A stretch of 64,000 bases of DNA, from positions 1-64,000 of the forward strand of contig NZ_SWJE01000023.1 in assembly GCF_005144415.1 (NCBI RefSeq), given 5' to 3'. Below are positions 11,618-20,165 of the stretch, piece after piece (the first letter of the stretch is position 1; every line of letters starts with the position of its first letter). A program made the translations under genes and the position numbers. Below the pieces are notes generated by a model that worked only from the letters and a program-made list of their open reading frames with translations, had not been told where the DNA came from and searched no databases. Source of the stretch: Trinickia terrae. GTDB lineage: Bacteria > Pseudomonadota > Gammaproteobacteria > Burkholderiales > Burkholderiaceae.

Positions 11618-12310
11618 ATGAAGCCCCAACTCCCCGTCGCGAAGCCTCGCGGGCGCCGCCCGTCGGCGGAGGATTTCGACATGCGCGACGCCCTGCTCGA
11701 CACGGCGACGCGCCTGTTCGCCGAGCGCGGCATCGCCGCCACCACGGTCGCGCAGATCGCAGGCGCGGCCGGCGTCACGTCGGCGATGGTCCACTACTAC
11801 TTCACGAACCGCGAGCAGCTGCTCGATGCCGTCGTCGACGAACGGCTTGCGCGCGTCGTCGAATTCGTCTGGCGTCCCGTCGACCGCGAGATCGGCAGCG
11901 ATCCGTTCGCTTTCGCCAACGAGCTCGTCGAGCGGCTCTTCGACGTCACCGCGCGCATGCCGTGGCTGCCGCCGCTCTGGATGCGGGAGATCGTCAACGA
12001 AGGGGGCCTCTTGCGCGAACGGATGCTCGAGCGCATTCCGGTCGACCATCTGAAGCGGTTCGCTGCGCGCGTTCAGGAGGCGCAGCAGGCGGGCACGGTC
12101 AATCCGGGGATCGAGCCCGTGTACCTCTTTCATTCGATCCTTGCGCTCGTCATGCTGCCGCTCGCGACGTCGAGGATCTGGCAAAGCGCGCGCGGGCTGC
12201 CGCAGTTCGACCGCGACGTGCTGCGCCGGCATGTCGGCGCACTGCTGAGCTGCGGGATGCAGTCGCCTCAAGCTCTGCCTCAAGCGAGCGCGGCGCGGAG
12301 AAAGCCATGA
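11618..12310 (+). CDS. TetR/AcrR-family regulator of the export operon (CecR-like)
   Basis: 230 residues. N-terminal TetR helix-turn-helix (LLDTATRLFAERGIAATTVA, then GVTSAMVHYYF) and a helical C-terminal ligand domain. The order TetR, HlyD-like lipoprotein, ABC ATPase, ABC permease is that of E. coli cecR-ybhGFSR, so it probably represses its own operon and responds to drugs. ATG 11618 was chosen because the frame upstream, although open, runs through the divergent promoter region. Its TGA overlaps the next ATG (ATGA at 12307-12310), so translation is coupled. Confidence 0.92.
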   Translation: MKPQLPVAKPRGRRPSAEDFDMRDALLDTATRLFAERGIAATTVAQIAGAAGVTSAMVHYYFTNREQLLDAVVDERLARVVEFVWRPVDREIGSDPFAFANELVERLFDVTARMPWLPPLWMREIVNEGGLLRERMLERIPVDHLKRFAARVQEAQQAGTVNPGIEPVYLFHSILALVMLPLATSRIWQSARGLPQFDRDVLRRHVGALLSCGMQSPQALPQASAARRKP

Positions 12311-13278
12311 TGCGCGCCCGCCGTGCTGCAGTCTTCGGCGTTGCCCTCGCCGTGTGCTGCGCGCTCGCCGGATGCGGACAGCGTGCCGATACGCATGCGA
12401 CGTATCAAGGGTATGTAGAAGGCGAATTCGTCTACCTGTCGTCATCGCAATCGGGCACGCTCGCGCAATTGTTCGTGCGGCGCGGGCAAACCGTTGCCGG
12501 GAACACGCCTGTTTTCACGCTCGAATCCGTCGACGAAACCGCCGCGCTCCAGCAGGCGCAGCATCAGCTGGCCGCGGCCCAGGCGCAGCTCGCCGACTTG
12601 CAGACCGGCAAACGTCCTCCCGAAGTCGGCGTGACGAAAGCACAGCTCGTGCAAGCGATCGCCAACGCCCACAAGGCCGCTCTGCAGTTGACGCGCGACG
12701 AAGCCCAGTTCCGCATGGGCAGCGTCTCGCAGCAGCAGCTCGAAGATTCGCGCGCCAATGCACAGACGTCTGCCGCTCAAGTGCGCGAGATGCAAAACCA
12801 GGTCGACGTTGCGAATCTGCCGGGACGTGCGCAGCAAATCGACGCGCAGGCGGCACAGGTCGCCGCAGACCGGGCGGCCGTCGCGCAGGCTCAATGGAAG
12901 CTCGACCAGAAGCGCGTGAGCGCGCCGCGCGCGGGGCTCGTCTACGACACGCTGTACCGCGTCGGCGAATGGGTGCAGGCAGGCAATCCCGTCGTGCAGA
13001 TGCTGCCGCCGCAGAACGTGAAGGTGCGCTTCTTCGTGCCCGAAACCGTCGTCGGCTCGCTTGCGGCGGGCGGCTCGGTCACGATCCGTTGCGACGGCTG
13101 CGCGGCGGACGTGCCCGCAACCATCACCTACATCTCGAGCGAAGCCGAATACACGCCGCCTGTCATCTACAGCAACGAAAGCCGCGCGAAGCTCGTGTTC
13201 ATGATCGAGGCGCATCCGTCCACGGCCGACGCGCCCAGGCTGCATCCGGGCCAGCCTGTCGAAGTGAGGGCGCCATGA
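12307..13278 (+). CDS. HlyD-family periplasmic adaptor lipoprotein (YbhG-like)
   Basis: 323 residues. Lipoprotein signal with lipobox LAGC at about residues 22-25, so membrane-anchored and facing the periplasm. Barrel-sandwich hybrid halves are visible (YVEGEFVYLSSSQSGTLAQL at the N-terminal side, VSAPRAGLVYDTLYRVGEWV later) around a long coiled-coil hairpin (about residues 80-190, Gln/Ala-rich). It links the ABC exporter to an outer-membrane channel. Start at ATG 12307 (or the adjacent ATG 12310). ATGA overlaps both upstream and downstream place it firmly in the operon. Confidence 0.92.
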   Translation: MMRARRAAVFGVALAVCCALAGCGQRADTHATYQGYVEGEFVYLSSSQSGTLAQLFVRRGQTVAGNTPVFTLESVDETAALQQAQHQLAAAQAQLADLQTGKRPPEVGVTKAQLVQAIANAHKAALQLTRDEAQFRMGSVSQQQLEDSRANAQTSAAQVREMQNQVDVANLPGRAQQIDAQAAQVAADRAAVAQAQWKLDQKRVSAPRAGLVYDTLYRVGEWVQAGNPVVQMLPPQNVKVRFFVPETVVGSLAAGGSVTIRCDGCAADVPATITYISSEAEYTPPVIYSNESRAKLVFMIEAHPSTADAPRLHPGQPVEVRAP

Positions 13279-14231
13279 CGGCGGCGAATGGCGAGCGCGC
13301 CGCCGAATACGCGATCGACGTGAGCAAGCTCAACAAGCACTTCGGCGCGAAGCACGTCGTGAAGGACGTCTCGCTGCGCGTCGCGCGCGGCGAGATCTTC
13401 GGTTTTCTCGGGCCGAACGGCAGCGGCAAGACGACCTCGATCCGCATGATGTGCGGCTTGCTCACGCCCGACTCGGGCAGCGGCACCTGCCTCGGCTACG
13501 ACATCCTGGCCGAGAGCGCGCAGATCAAGCGCCGCGTCGGCTACATGACGCAGCGCTTCTCGTACTGGGACGACCTCTCGATCCGCGAGAACCTCGATTT
13601 CGTCGCGCGCGTCTACCAGATGCGCGATCGCAAGGAGGCCGTCGAGCGCGCGCTCGAATCGCTCGGGCTCGCGAGCCGCGCGAAGCAATTGACGGGCGCG
13701 CTCTCGGGCGGCTGGAAGCAGCGTCTCGCGCTCGCCGCGTGCATGCTGCACGAACCGAAGCTGCTGCTGCTCGACGAGCCCACCGCGGGCGTCGATCCCG
13801 CCGCGCGCCGCGACTTCTGGGAAGAGCTGCACGTGCTCGCCGCGCGCGGCATTTCGGTGCTCGTCAGCACGCACTACATGGACGAAGCCGAGCGCTGCCA
13901 CAAGCTCGCCTATATCGCCTACGGCGAGCTGCTGGCGCAAGGCACGGCGAGCGAAGTCGTGAAATCGCAGGATCTCGCGACGTGGACGATCTCGGGCGAC
14001 CGTCTCGCGGAACTGTCGGCGCGCCTGCGGGCGATGCCCGGCGTCGACCAGACCGTCGTGTTCGGCTCGGCCCTGCACGTGAGCGGCCGCGATCATCGCG
14101 CACTCGAAGCCGCCGTCCGAGCCGTGACGGACGGCGCCGCGTTCAAGGCAGCGCCGCTCGAAACCGGTCTCGAGGACGTCTTCATCTACATGATGGGCCG
14201 CACCTCCGACAACTACGGAGAACCTGCATGA
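13275..14231 (+). CDS. ABC transporter ATP-binding protein (YbhF/CcmA type)
   Basis: 318 residues with one nucleotide-binding domain, against about 578 with two domains in E. coli YbhF. Walker A GPNGSGKTT, signature ALSGGWKQRLALA, Walker B LLLLDEPTAGVDP and a switch His in VSTHYMDEAE are all present. A C-terminal extension of about 80 residues ends RTSDNYGEPA. It powers the exporter formed with the downstream permease. The start overlaps the adaptor stop (ATGA). Confidence 0.95.
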   Translation: MTAANGERAAEYAIDVSKLNKHFGAKHVVKDVSLRVARGEIFGFLGPNGSGKTTSIRMMCGLLTPDSGSGTCLGYDILAESAQIKRRVGYMTQRFSYWDDLSIRENLDFVARVYQMRDRKEAVERALESLGLASRAKQLTGALSGGWKQRLALAACMLHEPKLLLLDEPTAGVDPAARRDFWEELHVLAARGISVLVSTHYMDEAERCHKLAYIAYGELLAQGTASEVVKSQDLATWTISGDRLAELSARLRAMPGVDQTVVFGSALHVSGRDHRALEAAVRAVTDGAAFKAAPLETGLEDVFIYMMGRTSDNYGEPA

Positions 14232-14258
14232 ACGGCCCCCACGCTCACTATCGCTCAC

Positions 14259-14306
14259 TGTCGACCGGAGTTGGCGCTTTAGCGCTTACTCCGGTCCCAT
14301 GCAAAG
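14259..14306. repeat. palindromic repeat copy A
   Basis: About 48 bp in the reverse orientation of copies at 21311, 44170 and 52009. It contains the stem GACCGGAGT / ACTCCGGTC around GCGCTTTAGCGCT and the invariant tail CCCATGCAAAGC. It lies between the ATPase stop and the permease start. A second short inverted repeat (CCCCAAGGGG-type, 14310-14340) follows it. Copy A may have been inserted between an original ATG (14228, overlapping the ATPase stop) and the permease body, because an open frame from that ATG runs into the repeat and stops at 14362. Confidence 0.8.
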
Positions 14307-14358
14307 CTCCCCCCAAGGGGGCGGACGCCTCCCTTGGGGCAGCCCGGCGGGAGGCGTC

Positions 14359-15501
14359 GTGAGCACGCGCGCCCGGTTCTCGTTCTCGCGCTGGTGGAGC
14401 ATCGTGCTCAAGGAGTTCCTGCAATTGCGCCGCGACCGCGTCACGTTCGCGATGATCGTCGGCGTGCCGATCATCCAGCTCACGCTGTTCGGCTTCGCGA
14501 TCAACACCGATCCGAAGCACCTGCCGACCGCCGTCATCATCGCCGATCAAAGCCCGTTCTCGCGCAGCTTCGTCGCGGCGATGCGCAACTCGGACTACTT
14601 CGATATCGTCGAGACCCTGCCGAATGAAGAAGCGGGCCGCCACGCGCTCGCGCGCGGCGACGTGCAGTTCGTGCTATCCGTGCCTGCCGATTTCTCGCGC
14701 AGGCTGCTGCGCGGCGAGCGGCCTTCTCTGCTCGTCGAAGCCGACGCCACCGACCCGATCGCCACCAGCTCCGCGCTCGGCGCGCTGCCGGGGCTCGTGC
14801 AGCCCGTCGTCGACAAGGATCTCATCGGCCCGCTCGCGCACCTGAACGGCGGCCCCGCCGCGTTCGACGTCGAGGTCCACCGCCTCTACAACCCGGAGAA
14901 CATCACGCAGTACAGCGTCGTGCCCGGCCTGATGGGCGTGATCCTCACGATGACGATGGTGATGATGACGGGCCTCGCGATCACGCGTGAACGCGAGCGC
15001 GGCACGATGGAGAACCTGCTGGCCACGCCCGTGCTGCCGATCGAGGTCACGACGGGCAAGATCGTGCCGTACGTGTTCATCGGCTTGCTTCAAGTAACGA
15101 TCATTCTCGCCGCCGCACGCTTCGTGTTCGGCGTGCCGATGGTCGGCAGCCTGCTCGCGATCTACCTGTCGGCGCTGCTTTTCATTGCGGCGAACCTGAC
15201 CGTCGGCATCACGATCTCGTCGCTCGCGCAGAACCAGCTGCAGGGGATGCAGCTCACCGTGTTCTACTTCCTGCCGAGCATCCTGCTCTCGGGCTTCATG
15301 TTCCCGTTCGCCGGCATGCCGAAGTGGGCGCAGTACCTCGGCGACGTGCTGCCGCTCACCTATTTCAACCGGCTCGTGCGCGGGATTCTGCTCAAGGGCA
15401 ACGGATGGACCGATCTGTGGCCGTCCGTGTGGCCCGTCGCGCTGTTCATGGCCGTCATGCTGGGCATTGCGTTGCGCTTCTATCGGCGCACGCTCGATTA
15501 G
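14359..15501 (+). CDS. ABC-2 type export permease (YbhS/YbhR-like)
   Basis: 380 residues from GTG 14359, chosen because GGGAGG lies six bases upstream and because the product then starts like YbhS (STRARFSFSRWWSIVLKEFLQ). One N-terminal helix, a large extracytoplasmic domain (about residues 50-180) and five C-terminal helices, with the ABC-2 signature region RERERGTMENLLATP. It forms the membrane part of the exporter. E. coli has two consecutive permeases; here there is one, and a short decayed copy of this gene's 3' end lies at 19775-19835. Confidence 0.93.
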   Translation: MSTRARFSFSRWWSIVLKEFLQLRRDRVTFAMIVGVPIIQLTLFGFAINTDPKHLPTAVIIADQSPFSRSFVAAMRNSDYFDIVETLPNEEAGRHALARGDVQFVLSVPADFSRRLLRGERPSLLVEADATDPIATSSALGALPGLVQPVVDKDLIGPLAHLNGGPAAFDVEVHRLYNPENITQYSVVPGLMGVILTMTMVMMTGLAITRERERGTMENLLATPVLPIEVTTGKIVPYVFIGLLQVTIILAAARFVFGVPMVGSLLAIYLSALLFIAANLTVGITISSLAQNQLQGMQLTVFYFLPSILLSGFMFPFAGMPKWAQYLGDVLPLTYFNRLVRGILLKGNGWTDLWPSVWPVALFMAVMLGIALRFYRRTLD

Positions 15502-15531
15502 CGCTCGCGCCCGCCGCCCCCGGAAGGATAG

Positions 15532-15798
15532 TCAGTTTCCGCCTCCGTAGAGCGCGTTCAACCGATCCAGCGTGCCGTCTTTCTGGGCGCGCTGCAACTC
15601 TTGATAGACCTCGGCACGCGTCTTGCCGACCGGGGCGCCGCTGCCACTCGTGCCGCCAAGCGAGCCGCCAACAGACTGAGCCGCAATCGCGGCGCCGCTA
15701 TCGGGAGGCGTCCCGGATGTACCCGTGTCATCGCCCGCATATACCTGCGTCGCACACAGAGACAGTGTTGCGACGGGAATCAGAATCAGAGTCTTCAT
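15532..15798 (-). CDS. small exported DUF4148-type protein
   Basis: 88 residues with a signal peptide (MKTLILIPVATLSLCATQVY, cut near YAG). The C-terminal half, KTRAEVYQELQRAQKDGTLDRLNALYGG, is the DUF4148 signature common in Burkholderiaceae, where many paralogues occur. Function unknown; periplasmic. It runs opposite to the flanking permease and sensor kinase. Confidence 0.85.
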   Translation of the reverse strand: MKTLILIPVATLSLCATQVYAGDDTGTSGTPPDSGAAIAAQSVGGSLGGTSGSGAPVGKTRAEVYQELQRAQKDGTLDRLNALYGGGN

Positions 15799-15919
15799 CG
15801 TAATCTCCAGCGTGGGTGCGTAGAAATGGCCGTCGCTGCCCGATGTGTTGGGGCGGTTGGGCCAAGCCGTTCAACGATCGCCGCACACCCGCACTCTATG
15901 CCCTGACCGCGAGCGTTTG

Positions 15920-15961
15920 AATAAGGCATTTTTCTAAAAGAGACTAGGGGATTGCCTTATT
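15920..15961. promoter_or_regulatory. paired TAAGGCA sites upstream of the two-component genes
   Basis: TAAGGCA at 15922-15928 and its inverse TGCCTTA at 15953-15959, the latter within GGGGATTGCCTTATT (15947-15961). The exact inverse of this 15-mer recurs at 18378-18392, upstream of the pstS-like gene. NarL-type regulators typically bind such short inverted heptamers, so these are candidate sites for the response regulator encoded at 17694. Binding is inferred. Confidence 0.55.
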
Positions 15962-16042
15962 GAGCGGGGTGATTCTTGGTACGTGCGATAGCGCATAGAA
16001 AAAATCCGGCGCGGCTTCATAGTGGCGTATTTGAGGCGAACA

Positions 16043-17713
16043 ATGGTCACCATTCGAGGTAGTTCCAGGTTCAGCCTCTTCCTGTACACCGGGATGGTTG
16101 CATTGGCGTATTACGCGGGTGCAAGGGTAGGACTCGCCTATGCGGTAGTGGGCGGCGCGGTCTCCCTGGTGTGGCCTTCCAGCGGCATCGCCCTGGTTGC
16201 CCTGTTCGCTCTGGGCTTCGCAGTTGCCCCTGGAATTGCCATTGGTTCCTTCCTGGCCAACGTGTCAGAGGGCGTGCCCATACCCGTGGCCGCGGTGATC
16301 GGCACCGGCGCCATGGTTGCAGCCTTGGGGGCGGCAATATTGTTGAACCGTGCGGTCCGATTCCAGATCACCCTCGACCGCATCAAGGACGTGCTGGCCT
16401 TCATCGGTCTGGCTGCAGTAGCGAGCACGGCAGTGAGCGCGCTGATTGGCGCGACCGCCCTGCTTGGAGGGGGCCTGGTGCGGGTCACCGAGTACGACTC
16501 AGCCCTTCTGAAATGGTGGCTCGGCGACATGATGGGGGTCCTGGTCGTGGCCCCGCCCCTGTTCAGCTTCCTCACGTATTCGAACCCGGTCCGCTCCGCG
16601 GAGCGGACCATAGAGGCGTGCGGACTGGCCGTCGCGACCTTCTGGGTGAGCTACCTCATCTTCGACGCGCCGCAGCTTGCCGGGCACGGCTACTATCCTG
16701 CAGCCTTGGCGATCGTTCCGTTCATCATCTGGGCGGCTCTGCGCTTCGATCACTTGGGCGCCAGCCTCGCGACCTTGATGGTCTCGAGCGTGGCCATCTG
16801 GGGTACCACCCACGGCACGGGTCCCTTCGCCGCCGAATCTCCAGTGGATAGCCTCGTGAGGTGGTGCACCTTCGCGAACGTCGTGGCAGTAACCGGACTG
16901 CTGCTGGTGGCGGCACGTGCTCAGGAGCAGCGCGTCCATCGCCTGCTGCAGGCATCCCACATCGAATTGGAACGGCGTGTCCAAAAGCGAACCGAAGACC
17001 TGGAGAAGACAAACAACGAACTCAAGGAGGAGATGGCGCAACGCCGTCTGTTGGAAAGAGAACTGATCCAGATCGGCGATCAGCAGCAGAGACTCATCGG
17101 CCGGGAGTTGCATGACGGACTTGGGCAACACCTGACCAGCCTGGGTCTGTACTGCGCCGCCTTGAATCAGAAACTGCAGACGCTGGGCCACCCAGCCGCC
17201 GCCGATGCCGCTACCATCGTCGGATTGGTGAAGCAGGCGTCCTTGATGACCCGCAGGATTGCCCATGGGTTGGACCCGGTCGCCATGGAATATGGTGGTC
17301 TTGCGGCCGCGCTGCATGGGTTGGCGGAGACGGCCCGCACGCTCAATGGCGTGGATTGCATGCTGCGGATCGCGCCAGATGTGGACTTGCTGGATCCGCT
17401 GGTGCAGATCAACCTCTACCGTGCGGCCCAGGAAGCAGTCAACAACGCGCTGAAATATAGCAACGGCCACCGCATTTGGATCGACTTGGAGCGGGCAGAT
17501 GGCATGCAGACGCTTTCAATCAGCGACGACGGAGCGGGCGTCGCCCAGGAAGAAATGGAGCGTGCCTCGGGACTGGGACTTCACAGCCTGCGTCACCGGG
17601 CAAGCCTTCTGGGCGGCTCCTGCACCGTGACCCGCAACGCTTTCGGCGGCACCATGGTCGCCATCTGCTATCCGCTACCGGAGGGTCCGGGACATGCACG
17701 GGAAATCGTCTAG
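16043..17713 (+). CDS. membrane sensor histidine kinase with MASE1 domain
   Basis: 556 residues from ATG 16043, preferred over GTG 16022 because GAGG lies about six bases upstream. Residues 1 to about 295 form a MASE1 membrane sensor with roughly eight helices (blocks SLVWPSSGIALVALF, ANVSEGVPIPVAAV). A coiled coil follows (RRVQKRTEDLEKTNNELKEE), then a HisKA_3 domain with phospho-acceptor His357 in RELHDGLGQ and an HATPase_c domain (N-box AAQEAVNNALKYS, G-box DDGAGV, GLGLHSLRHRA). The topology is that of UhpB-type kinases. It overlaps the response regulator gene by 20 bp. Confidence 0.95.
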   Translation: MVTIRGSSRFSLFLYTGMVALAYYAGARVGLAYAVVGGAVSLVWPSSGIALVALFALGFAVAPGIAIGSFLANVSEGVPIPVAAVIGTGAMVAALGAAILLNRAVRFQITLDRIKDVLAFIGLAAVASTAVSALIGATALLGGGLVRVTEYDSALLKWWLGDMMGVLVVAPPLFSFLTYSNPVRSAERTIEACGLAVATFWVSYLIFDAPQLAGHGYYPAALAIVPFIIWAALRFDHLGASLATLMVSSVAIWGTTHGTGPFAAESPVDSLVRWCTFANVVAVTGLLLVAARAQEQRVHRLLQASHIELERRVQKRTEDLEKTNNELKEEMAQRRLLERELIQIGDQQQRLIGRELHDGLGQHLTSLGLYCAALNQKLQTLGHPAAADAATIVGLVKQASLMTRRIAHGLDPVAMEYGGLAAALHGLAETARTLNGVDCMLRIAPDVDLLDPLVQINLYRAAQEAVNNALKYSNGHRIWIDLERADGMQTLSISDDGAGVAQEEMERASGLGLHSLRHRASLLGGSCTVTRNAFGGTMVAICYPLPEGPGHAREIV

Positions 17714-18359
17714 CTCGGGCCGTGCGACTCAAATCCTGATCGTGGATGACCACCCCATCATCCGGGAGGGGATGACGCACTTGCTGAATCTGCAAGGGGA
17801 TCTGCACGTCTGCTGTGCGGCCGGCAGCGCCGAAGAAGCGCTCGCGGCGATGGCCTGCCGGCCCGATATGGCCATCGTGGACATCACTCTGCCATCGGAC
17901 TCCGGCCTGGATCTTGTCAAGACCCTCCGCCACCGATATCCAAATTTGGCGATCCTCGTCCTCAGCATGCACGACGAAAGCCTGTTTGCCGAACGCGCAC
18001 TACGGTCCGGGGCAAATGGGTATCTGATGAAACTCGAGGCCACAGAGCACGTCGTGAGCGCTATCCGCGAGGTGCTGGCAGGCAATATTTATTTAAGCGC
18101 CACGATGCATGAAAAACTGGCGCGGGCCCTTACGCTTCCCCAAAAGAGGCCGGAAGGCCCAATTGCGAGCCTTTCGGAACGGGAATTCGAGGTCCTGCAT
18201 CTGATCGGACTAGGCTTCAGCACGCGCGAAATCGCCGAGAAACTGAATCGGAGCGTGAAGACCATCGAGGCGCATCAGGCCAACATCAAAGAAAAGCTGA
18301 ATGTCCGTAGCGGCAAGGAGCTGATGCGCTTCGCAATTCAGTGGATCGAGAGCCAATAG
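17694..18359 (+). CDS. NarL/FixJ-type response regulator
   Basis: 221 residues. Receiver domain with acidic pair VDDHP, phospho-acceptor Asp63 (AIVDITLPSDSG), the switch residues LSMHDE and Lys in YLMKLE. GerE/LuxR helix-turn-helix at about 155-215 (LSEREFEVLHLIGLGFSTREIAEKL, SVKTIEAHQANIKEKL), with the phrases split by only a few residues. It is co-transcribed with the MASE1 kinase. Likely targets are its own promoter and the pstS-like gene, both carrying TAAGGCA motifs. Confidence 0.95.
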   Translation: MHGKSSSSGRATQILIVDDHPIIREGMTHLLNLQGDLHVCCAAGSAEEALAAMACRPDMAIVDITLPSDSGLDLVKTLRHRYPNLAILVLSMHDESLFAERALRSGANGYLMKLEATEHVVSAIREVLAGNIYLSATMHEKLARALTLPQKRPEGPIASLSEREFEVLHLIGLGFSTREIAEKLNRSVKTIEAHQANIKEKLNVRSGKELMRFAIQWIESQ

Positions 18360-18377
18360 GATGGAACCCACCCACTG

Positions 18378-18409
18378 AATAAGGCAATCCCCGAGGCCTT
18401 TTTAAGGCA
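18378..18409 (+). promoter_or_regulatory. tandem TAAGGCA sites upstream of the pstS-like gene
   Basis: AATAAGGCAATCCCC at 18378-18392 is the exact inverse of 15947-15961. A second TAAGGCA (18403-18409, followed by GTCCC) lies 23 bp on. The shared core is TAAGGCARTCCC. Both are 140-170 bp upstream of the pstS-like start codon, consistent with activator sites for the neighbouring response regulator. Confidence 0.55.
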
Positions 18410-18550
18410 GTCCCTTAGCTTTTTTTAGGAAGCCTGCCTGATTCATGCGCCTGCGGTCGGGGCATACAGTGCAGTCGTACCTGCCGGCGTGCCGCAATCC
18501 TTGGGCGGGGTGAGCAGGCGCAACCCAAAAGCCCCAAGGGGATCGCCGCC

Positions 18551-19726
18551 ATGAATACCAAATTGCAGCGACTCGCACTCGCTCTGACCTCCGCGCCCAT
18601 TGCTGGAACGGCCCGGAATCTATGGCCGGTGTGTCGCTGCATCGCGGTTGCGTGCCTCGTCGCGAGTCATACGCTGGCAGCGCAGGCGGCAGGAGGGATC
18701 ACGGGCGCGGGCTCGACCTTCTTCGATCCCCTGGTGCAGAAGTGGGCTGCCTCCTACTACGACAGATCCGGCCAGCAGGTGAGTTTTCATCCCGTCGGCT
18801 CCGGGAACGGCATCGATCAACTGAAGGCAGCCAAGGTGAATTTTGGTGCCTCGGACATGCCGCTGAAACCAGACGAATTGCGCGAATTTGGACTCGTCCA
18901 ATTTCCGGTGGCGGCGGGCGGCCTCGTGCCGGTGGTCAACCTCGATGGCATTGCCGCAGGACAGCTTCACCTGACGGGTGCGCTGCTGGCGGACATCTAC
19001 TTGGGCAAGATCACCGAATGGAACGACGCGGCCATCAAAGCGGTCAATCCCGGTCTCGCGCTCCCCGATCTGAAAATCGTCGTGGTGCATCGCGGTGATC
19101 GCTCCGGGTCAACCTTCAATTGGACGAACTACCTGTGCGCGGTGAGCGCGCAATGGAGCGAGCAGGTGGGCAGCGGCCTGACGGTCAAATGGCCGGTGGG
19201 GGTCAACGCCACGAGCAGCCAGCTCGTCGCTACGTATGTAAAGCGGATCAGCGGTGCGATCGGCTATGTTGAACTGGCCTACGCCGCACCGGCGCACCTG
19301 GCCTATGCGATCGTTCAGAATAAAAGTGGCGCGTTTGTCGAGCCATCGGCCGCCAGTTTCGAGGCCGCGGTGGAAACAGTGGCTTGGGGCCGAGAGGACG
19401 ATTTCTACCAAATCGTCACCAATCCGCCGGGCGGCCAAGCCTGGCCGATTCCTGGTGTCATTTTCATCCTGATGAAAGCCGGCTCCAACGACAAGGCTGC
19501 AGCGGCCGCCGCGCTAGCGCTCTTCCGGTGGGCCCTCATTGAGGGCCGAGGAGAGGCAGCCGCTGAAAATTACGGCACCCCGCCGCTGAATTTGGTCGAC
19601 GACATAGAAGCGTATTGGGCCCGGAAGCTGTCCAATGGACAGGTCAGCGAAGTTGCCGCCGTCGGCTCGCCGAAGAACCGGACAAGCATGGTCCGCGAAA
19701 CCAAATCGTTGCCGCCTGGTTTTTGA
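18551..19726 (+). CDS. PstS-like phosphate-binding periplasmic protein, orphan
   Basis: 391 residues. A long N-terminal segment ends in a Sec-type signal (CIAVACLVASHTLAAQAAGG). Mature PstS features: GITGAGSTFFDPLVQKWA, the phosphate-site blocks GSGNGIDQ, FGASDMPL, HRGDRSGST (Arg/Asp/Ser ligand cluster), and GAIGYVELAYA. In the usual system PstS passes phosphate to PstCAB, but no pstC, pstA or pstB lies nearby. A PstS-like protein as the likely target of a dedicated two-component system suggests use in sensing, or in binding another oxyanion. Confidence 0.85.
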   Translation: MNTKLQRLALALTSAPIAGTARNLWPVCRCIAVACLVASHTLAAQAAGGITGAGSTFFDPLVQKWAASYYDRSGQQVSFHPVGSGNGIDQLKAAKVNFGASDMPLKPDELREFGLVQFPVAAGGLVPVVNLDGIAAGQLHLTGALLADIYLGKITEWNDAAIKAVNPGLALPDLKIVVVHRGDRSGSTFNWTNYLCAVSAQWSEQVGSGLTVKWPVGVNATSSQLVATYVKRISGAIGYVELAYAAPAHLAYAIVQNKSGAFVEPSAASFEAAVETVAWGREDDFYQIVTNPPGGQAWPIPGVIFILMKAGSNDKAAAAAALALFRWALIEGRGEAAAENYGTPPLNLVDDIEAYWARKLSNGQVSEVAAVGSPKNRTSMVRETKSLPPGF

Positions 19727-19774
19727 GAGCGCTTAGCACGGTGCACTGTGGCCGCATCCCGCCAAAGCCGACCA

Positions 19775-19835
19775 TCGCGCTGTTCATGGCCGTCATGCCG
19801 GGCATTGCATTGCGCTTCTATCCCCGCACGCTCGA
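19775..19835 (+). pseudogene. remnant copy of the ABC permease 3' end
   Basis: Aligns base for base with 15437-15497 (offset 4338), with 4 mismatches in 61 bp, encoding ALFMAVM.GIALRFY.RTLD. The stop codon of the true gene (TAG) is CAG here. The rest of 19727-20165 has no supported gene; an open frame through the remnant looks accidental. The remnant shows that the 15.5-19.8 kb block lies between two copies of the permease end, as expected after an insertion with duplication, or after loss of a second tandem permease gene. Confidence 0.8.
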
Positions 19836-20165
19836 CCAGCCCCCTCCCAACGGAATATTCGCGCCCGCCGGTCGTTTACTGCGTACGCGTCGCCCGCTGC
19901 CGTCGTCACTGGCCAAGCGGGCCGATCCTGTTTCGCGTGCTTCAAACAGGCGCTTGCAGCTGACCGAGAGGCAACGCGCCCGCATTCACCTAGAGTTCGC
20001 CCCAGCCGCTGCCGACGCTGCGCGATCGATCGCATCCGGGTCGCAAGACAGCGGCATGATTGCCCGCCGAATGGGCATGGGCGAGTGTTGCCTGCGGCGG
20101 CCGGCCCGCCATGCGTGCAGCGGCGACATGCACGCCGGCCCCGTGGCGTTCGCGGAGAGCGCATC

